Shown here: positions 16,785 to 24,505 of the stretch, in pieces | How the letters are laid out: every line of letters starts with the position of its first letter | How positions within the stretch are numbered: position 1 is the stretch's first letter | From: Planotetraspora thailandica | GTDB taxonomy: Bacteria; Actinomycetota; Actinomycetes; Streptosporangiales; Streptosporangiaceae | Assembly: GCF_016863335.1 (NCBI RefSeq) | Contig: NZ_BOOR01000025.1 | Span: 186,001 to 250,000, forward strand | DNA length: 64,000 nt | Direction: 5' to 3' | The notes under the pieces: model-generated | Told to the model about the DNA's origin: nothing | Seen by the model: only the letters and a program-made list of their open reading frames with translations | Database searches by the model: none | Translations under genes and position numbers: made by a program

Positions 16785-17375
16785 GTGATCGAATCGAAAC
16801 CCAAAGCGGACCTTCTCCGCTATTTGCAAACCGCCCGCGAAGCCCTGCTGTGGAAGCTCGATGGGCTTTCGGAGTACGACATACGCCGTCCGCTGACGCC
16901 GACTGGCACGAATCTGTTGGGGCTGGTGAAACACGTCACCGGCGTGGAGCTGGGGTACTTCGGCGATACCTTCGGACGCCCGTTCGGCGAGCGGCTGTCG
17001 TGGCTGGCGGAAGACGCTGAACCCAACGCGGATATGTGGGCCACTCCAGACGAGTCGCGCGAGCACATCGTCGCTCTGTACCAGCGGGCGTGGGAGCACT
17101 CGGACACCACGATCGCCACTCTGACGCTTGACGCGATCGGTCACGTGCCGTGGTGGCAGGAGGAACGAAGGGAGGTGACACTGCACCAGATCCTGGTGCA
17201 TGTGATCGCTGAGACTCACCGGCACGCCGGCCACGCCGACATCGTCCGGGAACTCATCGACGGGACCGCCGGGATGCAGGACGGCAACGACAACATGGCG
17301 CCCGGCGATCAGTCGTGGTGGGAGAACTATCGGCACCAACTGGAGCGGGTGGCGCAAGAAGCCGATCCCCGCTGA
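16785..17375 (+). CDS. DinB-superfamily protein (DUF664-like)
   Basis: A 196-residue four-helix-bundle protein of the DinB/YfiT class. The metal-site histidines typical of these proteins are visible: LVKHVTGVELGYF near residues 48-60, and a HQILVHVIAETHRHAGHADI block near 139-158. Members include thiol-dependent transferases and many of unknown function. The start is GTG, preceded only by a weak GAG; a short or leaderless mRNA is possible. It stands alone between the divergent RTX gene and the cadmium-type transporter gene. No substrate can be named. Confidence 0.82.
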   Translation: MIESKPKADLLRYLQTAREALLWKLDGLSEYDIRRPLTPTGTNLLGLVKHVTGVELGYFGDTFGRPFGERLSWLAEDAEPNADMWATPDESREHIVALYQRAWEHSDTTIATLTLDAIGHVPWWQEERREVTLHQILVHVIAETHRHAGHADIVRELIDGTAGMQDGNDNMAPGDQSWWENYRHQLERVAQEADPR

Positions 17376-17484
17376 CGCTCTTCGCCGCGTCGGTCCTTGC
17401 CGACGACGGTGTCGTGTGCCCTGGGTGTGCCCTGCTGAGTAGTCTCTCTCGGGCCTTGACCCGTACGAAAGGAATCTTTCCCTC

Positions 17485-18081
17485 GTGAACCTGGGCATCA
17501 TCGGGCAGGCGACGGGTCTGTTCGCCGTTACCAACGTCGACGACATCCTGATTCTGGCCTTATTTTTCGCCCAGGGCATTGGACATTACGGCGCTGCAAC
17601 TCGGATCGTGTCGGGTCAATATCTCGGTTTCCTCGGCATCCTGGTGGCTGCCCTTGCCGCGGGTTTCGGCGCAACCTTCCTGCCTGAGTGGATCATCCCC
17701 TACCTTGGCCTGTTGCCGCTTGCGCTGGGCCTCAGGGCCGCATGGCAGGTATGGAGGAACCATCGAAGTGATGCCGATCCTGTCGAAGAGACCAGAGGCG
17801 GGCCAAAGATCCTAGAAGTGGCTGCGGTCACTTTCGCCAATGGCGGCGACAACATCGGGGTCTACGTGCCGGTCTTCGCTACTGCGGGTATCGGACCCAC
17901 GAGCGTTTATGTCGTGGTCTTCTTGGCCCTGGTCGCTGTTTGGTGCATGGCTGGCCGATTCTTCGCCACCCGTCCAATCGTCGCCATGGCCCTCAGCCGA
18001 TGGGGTCACATTCTGGTGCCACTCGTCTTGATCGGCATCGGTGCGCTCATCCTCGTTGAAGGCGGCGCTTTCGGGCTCTAA
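17485..18081 (+). CDS. CadD-like cadmium resistance transporter family protein
   Basis: A 198-residue integral membrane protein with about six hydrophobic segments. Two internally related motifs, TNVDDILILALFFAQ near the N-terminus and TFANGGDNIGVYVPVF in the middle, match the CadD/LysE-like family. These proteins export divalent cations such as cadmium or have broader solute roles. AAAGGAA precedes the GTG start by about 11 bases. Codon use in this stretch is less GC-biased than in the neighbours (more A/T at third positions), which suggests horizontal acquisition. No ArsR/CadC-type regulator is adjacent. The metal is inferred from the family only. Confidence 0.82.
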   Translation: MNLGIIGQATGLFAVTNVDDILILALFFAQGIGHYGAATRIVSGQYLGFLGILVAALAAGFGATFLPEWIIPYLGLLPLALGLRAAWQVWRNHRSDADPVEETRGGPKILEVAAVTFANGGDNIGVYVPVFATAGIGPTSVYVVVFLALVAVWCMAGRFFATRPIVAMALSRWGHILVPLVLIGIGALILVEGGAFGL

Positions 18082-18110
18082 CCATGCGGTGCGCGGGCCG
18101 CTGTGACGTG

Positions 18111-18383
18111 TTAACCCCGTTCCACGGGGTCAACGAGGAATTCGCCCGCGTGGAAGGTGGAATACGCCAAGAAGAGCGAATAGAAGACCAGTGCGCCTCC
18201 GACGGTCATCGCCGTGACTCGCTTGAGGACGGAAAAGCGACCGCCGATACGGGGCACGATCACGAACGCATCATGAAGCTTCTCGGTGGTGCGTCCGGGG
18301 GTGATCAGCAGGGCCAGGCCCACGCTGAGAAGTCCGGTGAAGACCACCGCGAAGTAGACCAATGTGCCGACTCCGCCACGCAT
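18111..18383 (-). CDS. Small unrecognised two-to-three-segment membrane protein
   Basis: About 90 residues. A hydrophobic segment near the N-terminus (TLVYFAVVFTGLLSVGLALL) and another (VTAMTVGGALVFYSLFLAYS) are separated by a loop. The C-terminus is FLVDPVERG. I favour the ATG at 18383 (weak GAAG 9 bases upstream) over an upstream in-frame GTG at 18398. It is convergent with the CadD-like gene, with 29 bases between stops. The hydrophobic pattern and good codon bias support a real gene. No function can be given. Confidence 0.6.
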   Translation of the reverse strand: MRGGVGTLVYFAVVFTGLLSVGLALLITPGRTTEKLHDAFVIVPRIGGRFSVLKRVTAMTVGGALVFYSLFLAYSTFHAGEFLVDPVERG

Positions 18384-18489
18384 AGGGCTTATCTTCACGT
18401 ACGAGGATGGGCCTGCTCAGCCTCCTGACGCAGATCTAACGGCCTGTTGACGCGCATGCGTTGCTTGGCGCTTTGCGGTCTCGGACGGA

Positions 18490-18523
18490 ACCAGAGCGGA
18501 ACGGAGGCCCGCTCCGCTCTGGT
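18490..18523 (-). terminator. Hairpin after the zinc-finger regulator gene
   Basis: Perfect 11-bp arms ACCAGAGCGGA and TCCGCTCTGGT with a 12-base loop lie 25 bases beyond the stop of the gene at 18549-18920. Confidence 0.65.
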
Positions 18524-18548
18524 CCGGCGAGCAGGTTGCGGGGTCGTG

Positions 18549-18920
18549 TCACTCCTCGCCGGAGAACCGCTCCCATGCGGACTGGCGGGTGATCCCGAGA
18601 GATTCGCCGATCTTGGTCCAGGTGACGCTGCGTCGGCGCAGTTCCTGCACCCACGAACGCAGGTCGGCCTCGGCCTGGTCGATGTGCGCGGCGACGCGCG
18701 GGATGTGGCTCAGCATCTCCGCGTCTGTCAACGACTCCCAGATGGGCATGCGCGGTCGTGCGGGGTTGTTGAGGCTCGCGTCGATGAGCGACGCGGCGAG
18801 AGCCACGCACTCGTTGCAGATATGCACTCCAGGGCCGGCGACCAGCTTGTCGACCTCGGTGTCCGGCTTGCTGCAGAAGGAACACCGAGCGAGTTCCGTC
18901 AGGGTGTCGGGCGATGTCAC
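18549..18920 (-). CDS. ClpX-type C4 zinc-finger protein with a C-terminal helix-turn-helix
   Basis: A 123-residue protein. Residues 13-38 form a ClpX-like zinc-binding domain (CSFC ... ICNEC; cysteines 13, 16, 35, 38) with the ClpX-typical [15 protein letters not shown]. There is no AAA+ ATPase. The C-terminal third (about 88-120) is helical with [20 protein letters not shown], a helix-turn-helix pattern. AGGAG lies 6 bases before the GTG start. Two palindromes lie 15-60 bases upstream, so it probably binds its own promoter. I read it as a stand-alone regulator, with the zinc domain likely serving for dimerisation as in ClpX. What it senses is unknown. Confidence 0.8.
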   Translation of the reverse strand: MTSPDTLTELARCSFCSKPDTEVDKLVAGPGVHICNECVALAASLIDASLNNPARPRMPIWESLTDAEMLSHIPRVAAHIDQAEADLRSWVQELRRRSVTWTKIGESLGITRQSAWERFSGEE

Positions 18921-18935
18921 AGCGCACTCCTAAGG

Positions 18936-18980
18936 TGTCAGGATGTCCCTGACAGCTTAGATCGTCAGGGAATCCCTGAC
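18936..18980. promoter_or_regulatory. Two palindromic operator-like sites upstream of the zinc-finger regulator
   Basis: Site 1 (18936-18954) is TGTCAGG-N5-CCTGACA. Site 2 (18964-18980) is GTCAGGG-AAT-CCCTGAC. Both are perfect in their arms and share the half-site GTCAGG. Centres are 27 bases apart. Position just upstream of the start at 18920 suggests autoregulation. Confidence 0.7.
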
Positions 18981-19182
18981 AACCGGTACGCGTGTTGCCG
19001 AGCCCTCTGCTCGCAGGTGGGTTGACAGCAGAGCGAGGTGGTCACGGCCCGATGCCCAGAGAAGGATCGGCAGGCGAAAGACCCGCCCGCCGGTCCGTCG
19101 CACAGCCGGTCACCGGAACCCTGTTACCCGCGCCGCCCCATGTGTCAGACTCGGGCCGGATCACGGAGAAAGGCGGTACCCG

Positions 19183-19338
19183 ATGAACTCTCGTAGCTTC
19201 ACGGCCCGGCTCCTCGCCGGGGTGGCGATGGCCATGACCGTCGCTGTGCTAGGACTCACGGCAGCCCCCGCGTCGGCCGCGGCGGCCGGCGACAGTGGCC
19301 CGGTCATGCACACCGACGGCAACATCATGGGCAGTTAG
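19183..19338 (+). CDS. 51-residue secreted peptide
   Basis: A very small gene. The peptide starts MNSRSFTARLLAG, has a hydrophobic core VAMAMTVAVLGLTAA, then PASAAAAG, which fits a signal peptide cut near residues 32-35. The mature part would be only about 16-19 residues, ending GPVMHTDGNIMGS. A strong ribosome site (GGAGAAAGG) lies just upstream of the ATG, and the stop is TAG. It is followed by 236 bases without a gene. The combination of Shine-Dalgarno, signal peptide and clean A-x-A site makes it likely real. Whether the product is a signal, a bacteriocin-like peptide or an anchored structural peptide cannot be said. Confidence 0.65.
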   Translation: MNSRSFTARLLAGVAMAMTVAVLGLTAAPASAAAAGDSGPVMHTDGNIMGS

Positions 19339-19574
19339 CCCGGGCGGGCCCGGGCACGGGTCACAGCCGTGACGGTTCACGCGGGACGGCGTCGTGCCGG
19401 ACCAGGAACTCGTCGAGTTCGGCGTTCGCCGCGGCCGGTTCCTCCCGCAGGCCGTGCAGCTTGGCCTGCGCCCGGGTCCCCGGCGGGGATGGCTCGGCCG
19501 TCCACCCTCGGTCCAGATCGCGAAGCAGACTGGACCGTACGCTGAATCGCGCTCGTGATGGACAGGAGGCTGAG

Positions 19575-20261
19575 GTGGCCGAGACGACGCTGACCGAGAC
19601 GACGGTGGCCGAGGTGATGGCCGAGCTGGCCGAGCTCGAGGACCCGAAGACACGCGAGGTGAACGAGAAACACGGTGACGATCACGGTGCGAACCTCAGC
19701 AGGCTGCGCGCGCTCGCGAAGCGGCTGAAGACGCAGCAGGAACTCGCGTGCCGGCTCTGGGAGACGGATGACACCGCGGCGAGGCTTCTGGCGATCCTGA
19801 TCTGCCGCCCGAAGGCGTTCGAGCGTGGCGAGCTGGACGTCATGTTGCGCGAGGCGCGCACACCCAAGGTGCACGACTGGCTCGTGAACTACGTGGTGAA
19901 GAAGAACCCGCACTCCGAAGAGCTGCGCCTGGCCTGGTCCGCCGATTCGGATCCAGTGGTTGCGAGTGCCGGCTGGGCGCTGACCACCGAACACGTGACG
20001 AAGAAGCCCGAGAGCCTCGACCTCGCAGGACTGCTCGACGTCATCGAGGCGGAGATGAAAGACGCCCCGGATCGCCTGCAATGGGCGATGAACCACTGCC
20101 TGGCTCAGATCGGGATCGAGCACGCCGACCACCGCGCCCGTGCAATCGACATCGGTGAACGCCTGGAGGTGCTCAAGGACTACCCGACTGCCCCGGGCTG
20201 CACGTCTCCGTTCGCGCCCATCTGGATCACCGAGATGGTGCGCCGACAGCACGACAAGTAG
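19575..20261 (+). CDS. DNA alkylation repair protein (AlkD-like HEAT-repeat family)
   Basis: A 228-residue, wholly alpha-helical protein of the HEAT-like AlkD family, which removes or handles alkylated bases. Visible family segments include HGANLSRLRALAKRLKTQQE, LWETDDTAARLLAILI, WLVNYVV near the centre, WALTTEHV and a C-terminal MNHCLAQIGIEH. AGGAGG lies 5 bases before the GTG at 19575, which fixes the start; the longer upstream reading frame is not coding-like. It stands alone. Short AlkD-like proteins are diverse and some lack glycosylase activity, so catalysis is not assured. Confidence 0.85.
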   Translation: MAETTLTETTVAEVMAELAELEDPKTREVNEKHGDDHGANLSRLRALAKRLKTQQELACRLWETDDTAARLLAILICRPKAFERGELDVMLREARTPKVHDWLVNYVVKKNPHSEELRLAWSADSDPVVASAGWALTTEHVTKKPESLDLAGLLDVIEAEMKDAPDRLQWAMNHCLAQIGIEHADHRARAIDIGERLEVLKDYPTAPGCTSPFAPIWITEMVRRQHDK

Positions 20262-20363
20262 GAAGGTTCGGGCCTGGCCACAGCGACTCGACTTCCGGTG
20301 TTTTACGACCGCAGACGGCACCGGAACGGAACTGGGAGTGCGTCGACACCTCGGATGGCTCCC

Positions 20364-20798
20364 TCACGCTGGGCTCGGTTCGCTCCGCCCCAAGCGGTCG
20401 CCCACGAACGCCGCGAGCGTCTCTTGGGACGGGTGCCCCCAGCCGATGCAAAACGGATGGCCGGCCGGATCTGCGTACACCTGGTGTCCCTCGGCCGCAT
20501 CGAGATCAGGAGCTGGTTGGAGCAGCCGGGCACCGAGGGCGATTGCTTCTTCGTGCGCGGGTCTCGGATCGTCGACATGGAGGTCGAGATGCACTTGTTG
20601 GGGAGTCCCATGAGGCCAGTCGGGCGGAACATGGTTCGGCGCCAGTTGCACGCCGATCCGCCACTCTCCAGCGGCGTCGATGACGCTGTGCCAATCGTCG
20701 TCTTCGAAGACGTGCCCGCCGAGAATGCCAGCTCAGAACGCACTCTCGGCATGTAGGTCAGCCGCATCGAACACGATCACCTGACGCAGCATGTTCAT
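20364..20798 (-). pseudogene. VOC (glyoxalase-fold) protein gene interrupted by a single in-frame stop
   Basis: Reading from ATG 20798 gives MNMLRQVIVFDAADLHAESAF, then TGA (20735-20733), then AGILGGHVFEDDDWHSVIDA and onward in the same frame without interruption to the stop at 20364. At the stop position family members usually have Trp (F-W-A/S-x-x-L-G), so TGG to TGA explains the break. The downstream part keeps the VOC pattern: HLDLHVDDP, ARLLQPAPD, YADPAGHPFCIGW. Total length would be 144 residues, normal for the family. It may be a recent nonsense mutation, a sequencing error, or a truncated translation from an internal GTG at 20651. No other frameshift is seen. Confidence 0.85.
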
Positions 20799-20863
20799 GA
20801 CACGCACACTACGGAAGTGAGTGCTTGCCGGGTGGATCGTTTCGGACCAGCGGGGGAGACACC

Positions 20864-21583
20864 GTGAGAGAGGCAGCAATGGACCAAGGCACCCGCGGCG
20901 AGCTCATCAGTCGGCTGGCCGAGGCGATCAGGTCCGTCACGACCGCGCACCCGCTGCGGGTCGCCATCGACGGGCCGCCCGCCGCCGGCAAGACCACTCT
21001 GGCCGACGAGCTCGCCGTCGTCCTGCGCGCGCAGGACCGCGACGTCATCCGCGCGACCATCGACGACTTCCTCTTCCCCCGTGCACAGCGCTACCGACGC
21101 GGCCAGTACTCGGCCGAAGGCTGCTACTTCGACGCCCACGACCACGCCGCGCTGTGCCGGGTTCTGCTCGATCCGCTGGGCCCAGGCGGAGACCGAAGGT
21201 TCCAGCACGCGGTCTACGACAGAGACACCGACACCCCGTCGTCCCCGTCGGCCACGACCGCCCCCGCAGACGCCGTACTGCTCTTCGACGGCGTCTTCCT
21301 CCTGCGCCCAGAACTCATCGACCGGTGGGACCTGCGCATCTTCGTGTCCGTCCCATTCGAGCAGACGGTAGATCGCGCCCGGGACCGAGGCACAGCGCTG
21401 GCCGGATCCACCGCCGACACCGCCGAAATCGAACGGTCCTGGCGCAACCGCTATATCCCCTCCCAACAGCTCTACTTCGCCACAGTCCGCCCAACCGACC
21501 ACGCCGACATCATCGTGTACAACGATCAACTCCAACGGCCGACCTGGGAAGTCCGACCGCACTCATCGATACACAGGATTTGA
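20864..21583 (+). CDS. Uridine kinase-like P-loop phosphotransferase
   Basis: A 239-residue nucleoside/nucleotide-kinase-fold protein. Walker A GPPAAGKTTLADEL lies near residue 37 and is followed by the uridine-kinase pattern TIDDFLFPRAQRYRRG. LLFDGVFLLRPEL is the second strand with its acidic residue, and RIFVSVPFEQTVDRARDR and the terminal ADIIVYND complete it. GGGGGAG lies 5 bases before the GTG at 20864; an ATG at 20879 also has a good site. Actinomycetes carry many such stand-alone proteins, and the true substrate (uridine, another nucleoside or an antibiotic) is unknown. Confidence 0.82.
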   Translation: MREAAMDQGTRGELISRLAEAIRSVTTAHPLRVAIDGPPAAGKTTLADELAVVLRAQDRDVIRATIDDFLFPRAQRYRRGQYSAEGCYFDAHDHAALCRVLLDPLGPGGDRRFQHAVYDRDTDTPSSPSATTAPADAVLLFDGVFLLRPELIDRWDLRIFVSVPFEQTVDRARDRGTALAGSTADTAEIERSWRNRYIPSQQLYFATVRPTDHADIIVYNDQLQRPTWEVRPHSSIHRI

Positions 21584-21731
21584 CAATTGCTCCCACTGGA
21601 ACCGGACCTGAACTGGGATTTCATGTTTCAGCGGTTGCCAACAGTTTCGGAAATCTCTCGCGTTGCGGCGGAACAGAGACGAAACAGAGTCGACCTAGGC
21701 GCGGTGTGCGACTGGTCTAATGTTGTCTCGG

Positions 21732-22013
21732 TCAGTCGAGGGCTTCGTACTCAGGCGATGGGTAGACGAACTCCGGGTGCTCCACCCAGTAGAGGTCTCC
21801 GTAGATCGACAGCATCGCCCAATGCCAGGCCTCGTCATGGAAGATGAGCCCGCGGAATAGCACGGTGCCCGCCTCGTAGGGATAGCGCTCCAGGGCTGCT
21901 ACCTCCGCCTGAGCCGGCGTGATTCCTCCGTATCGTTGCATCACCCACGCGAAGCGCCGACGCTCGCCGTGCAGGTACTCGACGTATTCGTCTTCGGTCC
22001 AGTCGTCGGCCAC
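21732..22013 (-). CDS. Small unrecognised protein, aromatic- and acid-rich
   Basis: A 93-residue soluble protein rich in Trp, Tyr, Glu and His. It starts MADDWTEDEYVEYLHGERRR and has LFRGLIFHDEAWHWAMLSIY in the middle. No signal peptide, membrane segment or known motif is recognised. The start is GTG with a weak upstream GAAG. Codon bias and the balanced composition support a true gene, probably an acquired hypothetical. The neighbours are the uridine-kinase-like gene (convergent) and a gene-poor stretch. Confidence 0.6.
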   Translation of the reverse strand: MADDWTEDEYVEYLHGERRRFAWVMQRYGGITPAQAEVAALERYPYEAGTVLFRGLIFHDEAWHWAMLSIYGDLYWVEHPEFVYPSPEYEALD

Positions 22014-22410
22014 GCTTCACTGTAGAGCGGGTGATGCCGCGATCAAACTGTGTCCCGGACCCGCTCGGCCGGCGGGGCGATAAGCCTCGAATCAGACTTT
22101 CCCCGTGTCGATCAGTTCACGCTGAGCCTGATGCGAGGTCAGGCCGGTCAACTGAGTCCAGACCCGTTCACGCTGGTTCATCGCGTGTGGCTTCCGACTT
22201 GGCTCCCCTTTGGGCGCTCAGGCAATCACGCTTCTGGAACCACTGGAATGACCTGGCGTTGGTCCTCTCGGTGGTTCTCAGCATTTCGCGGCTGATCACG
22301 GTGTCATGTGCCCTGACTATGCCCTCCGGTGTGCTTCCTCAGCGTTACCAGCTGGTTGCTGAGAATGGCGGAGGGCTCTAGCCTGAGGTCATCTTTGACG
22401 TGGAGGAATC
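22014..22410. other. Gene-poor stretch; nothing supportable seen
   Basis: About 400 bases with lower GC than the surroundings. One open frame crosses it, but its codon use is not actinomycete-like and it has no ribosome site. It may be decayed foreign DNA. Confidence 0.4.
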
Positions 22411-22539
22411 ATGATGGGACTCGGTATAGCCGAGCTAATCGCTTTAGTGATCCCCGCTGCCATTCTGTTTCTCATTGTGTACGGCGCAGTTCGACTAGCA
22501 CTGAAGCATGACCGTCGTAGCCAAGGGCGTGGACGCTAA
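22411..22539 (+). CDS. 42-residue single-span membrane peptide
   Basis: A tiny gene. After MMGLGIAEL comes a hydrophobic span (IALVIPAAILFLIVYGAV), then a basic tail RLALKHDRRSQGRGR. GGAGG is 4 bases before the first ATG and 7 before the second. The layout (short outer end, one helix, positive cytosolic tail) is common among actinomycete small membrane proteins that resemble cell-division or secretion accessory peptides, but I cannot name a family. It lies alone in a low-gene region. Confidence 0.6.
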   Translation: MMGLGIAELIALVIPAAILFLIVYGAVRLALKHDRRSQGRGR

Positions 22540-22585
22540 TCGCCTCCGTCTTGATCTTCAATGATCGATCCGGAGGCGTGCCTGA

Positions 22586-23047
22586 TCAGTAGTGAGCGAG
22601 GATCTGGGTAACTGGGTGGCCGACAATACTGGCCATGTCGGCGAGTTCCTGGGCGTCGAGTTCGTATTTGGCGCGAGTCGGGTTCATGGCACTCACCTCG
22701 AACCGCGCGAAGCCGACCGGCCAGTCATAGTGGAGCGTATCCAGCCCGACCACGGCGCCACAGCAGGGCACCGTCATGTCCAGGTGCTCGAAGCTCACGC
22801 CGCCATTTTCTCTGACCACGTCGCCTAACCAGTCCAAGCTGATGTCACTTCGGCAGCGCGGGCATGTGATCTGGCTGGTGTTCTCGCCGGCGTCTATCAG
22901 GGTGATCCGGTCGTAGAACTCATAGTCGACATGCTCCACGGCGTCGCCGGGACCGGAGAAGAGTCCGGCGACGTAGGCCACGGCCGCGCCGGCGGCCTCG
23001 GGGCTCGGCTGCCAATTCAGGTCGGTCGGAATCAGACGGATGTACAT
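22586..23047 (-). CDS. Unrecognised protein with a zinc-ribbon-like cysteine set
   Basis: About 153 residues from ATG 23047 (MYIRLIPTDLNWQPSPE); an in-frame ATG 12 codons upstream is less likely. Cysteines occur as CPRC in the middle (about residue 75) and as CC about 31 residues later. This suggests a zinc ribbon, with two strands carrying DRITLIDAGE before it. The C-terminus is helical (AQELADMASIVGHPVTQILA). It resembles proteins found in polymorphic-toxin immunity or hypothetical sets only in general character. No function is assigned. Confidence 0.65.
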   Translation of the reverse strand: MYIRLIPTDLNWQPSPEAAGAAVAYVAGLFSGPGDAVEHVDYEFYDRITLIDAGENTSQITCPRCRSDISLDWLGDVVRENGGVSFEHLDMTVPCCGAVVGLDTLHYDWPVGFARFEVSAMNPTRAKYELDAQELADMASIVGHPVTQILAHY

Positions 23048-23497
23048 GTCACTCACGGCGCCCAGGATGCCTGATGGCGTCACGAAGGCCCGAGCTTGGG
23101 TGGGTCAGCCCTGTTGTGATCATGTAGAGCATCGCCCGAGACCAATCCGTCAAGCATCAACCGAGGTCTGACACTCGATAGTGCTTGTTCTCCGGGTCTG
23201 GTGGCACGGGTGGGAGTTACGTTCCTTGCTCTGGCGCGTCCATGCCAAACGAGTCATGGGCTTGCCGTACCTCTACTGCCATGACGTGGAAGTGAGTCGC
23301 TGTACATCAACACCCTTTCAGACGCGCATGCGATAAGGAGAAGGACGGAGATTTCTCGCGAATATCCGCATTTCAGACACGCGGTGTCACGATTCGATTA
23401 CGCATCGGCTGGTTCATGTTGCCGCGCGTAAGTCTTTGGATACCTATCGCGTCGTGGTCCTGTTTGGGCCATCGAGAGTCACGATCTGGGGGAATCA
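23048..23497. other. Gene-poor stretch upstream of the secreted peptide gene
   Basis: About 450 bases with AT-rich patches. No coding frame with good codon use, tRNA or clear promoter was identified. The last 150 bases may hold the promoter and leader of the gene at 23498. Confidence 0.4.
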
Positions 23498-23788
23498 GTG
23501 CTCAAGAAGCTCATCGCAACGGGGATTGTGGCAGCGGCGGCCACGGGTGTCGTGCTGCTCGGCGGTCCCGCTAACGCGGACAGCCTGCACGCCAACCGGA
23601 CGGCTGTCCTGCATCCGGTCCACTGCTACAACGGACCCGGGTATTACAGGCCGACCTGGTGCAGGAACTATCGGCCGACCACGTACTACCCCACCACGTA
23701 CTACCCCGGCCACCGCTACAGCTGGGACCGGGACAGGAACTGGGACAGGGGCGACCGGTGGCACCACCGGGACGGGTGGAATCGGTAG
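23498..23788 (+). CDS. Small secreted Tyr/Trp/Arg-rich protein
   Basis: A 96-residue protein. The signal peptide is clear: a basic MLKKL start, a hydrophobic core VAAAATGVVLLGG, and cleavage near ANA-DS at about residues 25-28. The mature part has two cysteines (C43, C55) and two near-identical repeats of TTYYP. The C-terminal tail is built of W/D/R/H repeats (SWDRDRNWDRGDRWHHRDGW). GGGGGA precedes the GTG start. Such small basic aromatic secreted proteins occur in actinomycetes and may bind cell wall or metal through His/Tyr, but this is a guess. It is monocistronic. Confidence 0.75.
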   Translation: MLKKLIATGIVAAAATGVVLLGGPANADSLHANRTAVLHPVHCYNGPGYYRPTWCRNYRPTTYYPTTYYPGHRYSWDRDRNWDRGDRWHHRDGWNR

Positions 23789-24061
23789 CAGTACCATCCC
23801 TACCACTAGGCAACTATTGCCGCAGCGCATTCAGCTCCTGCCGCGATAGTCAGGTGGCCGCCGTGGCCCGCTTGTGTCATGACGAGCGGGCCACGGCGTT
23901 GTTTGACAGCCGGTGGCGGGTAGCGACAGCGTTCGGAAGCTGAGTCGGTGATTGGGCTGGCCACGGTTGTGGCCGGTCAAGGTCGTGCAGCTCCCGCTGC
24001 CCATGCTGCTCTGTAGGCCCGGACTGGCGCATCGGCCAAGTCGCGTGCAAACGTCACATGG

Positions 24062-24478
24062 CGCGATGATCTGCCGCGTGGTGTGGGCACTGCACGACGC
24101 GATGCCCGAGCGATACCGGGCGGCAATTCTCCTCGGCGCGTTCGTCGGCCTCCGTACGGCCGAGGTGTGCGAGCTACGCGTCGCAGGTATCGACTTCATG
24201 GAAGCTCGAACGAGCAATGCGAAAAGCCCGTGGCAAGGTTCAGGACCTTCCCACGGGCTTCCGGTTCCACGACTTGCGGCACTACCTCGCTTCTGATCGC
24301 CTCAGGTGCCGACGTCAAGGTCGTCCAAGCCCGCCTGCGGCACGCGAGCGCCAAGACGACGCTCGACACCTACGGCCATTTGTGGCCGGACTCCGACGAG
24401 TCGACGCGGGCCGCGATCGATGCTGTGATCGCCGCTCGGACGGAACTGAGGCAGAACCAGACCGGGGCCGCGCGGTGA
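24062..24478 (+). pseudogene. Tyrosine recombinase (phage-type integrase) remnant, frameshifted
   Basis: Pieces of an integrase catalytic domain occur in successive frames. AMPERYRAAILLGAFVGLRT (with the first catalytic Arg) is in one frame at about 24101-24160. FRFHDLRHYLAS (with the H-x-x-R box) lies at about 24259-24294 in a second frame. VQARLRHASAKTTLDTYGHL (with the final His and Tyr) lies at about 24326-24385 in a third, ending at the TGA at 24476. The N-terminal DNA-binding domain is missing. At least two frame changes make it non-functional. It marks an old integration next to glnA. No attachment site or tRNA could be recognised beside it. Confidence 0.85.
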
Positions 24479-24498
24479 ACGTCCACGTCACCGCGCGG
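24468..24498 (-). terminator. Hairpin after glnA
   Basis: Perfect 11-bp arms CCGCGCGGTGA and TCACCGCGCGG with a 9-base loop lie 8 bases beyond the glnA stop. It overlaps the end of the integrase remnant. Confidence 0.7.
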
Positions 24499-24505
24499 TA
24501 GCCGA

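Noticed and set aside
21587-21847. Open frame after the uridine-kinase-like gene
   Set aside because: Overlaps the better-supported gene at 21732-22013 on the other strand and turns Arg/Pro-rich there.
22031-22381. Open frame in the gene-poor stretch
   Set aside because: Non-actinomycete codon use, no ribosome site, no recognisable sequence.
24479-24505. tRNA gene as integrase attachment site
   Set aside because: No tRNA-like cloverleaf or T-arm sequence is present; only a terminator hairpin.
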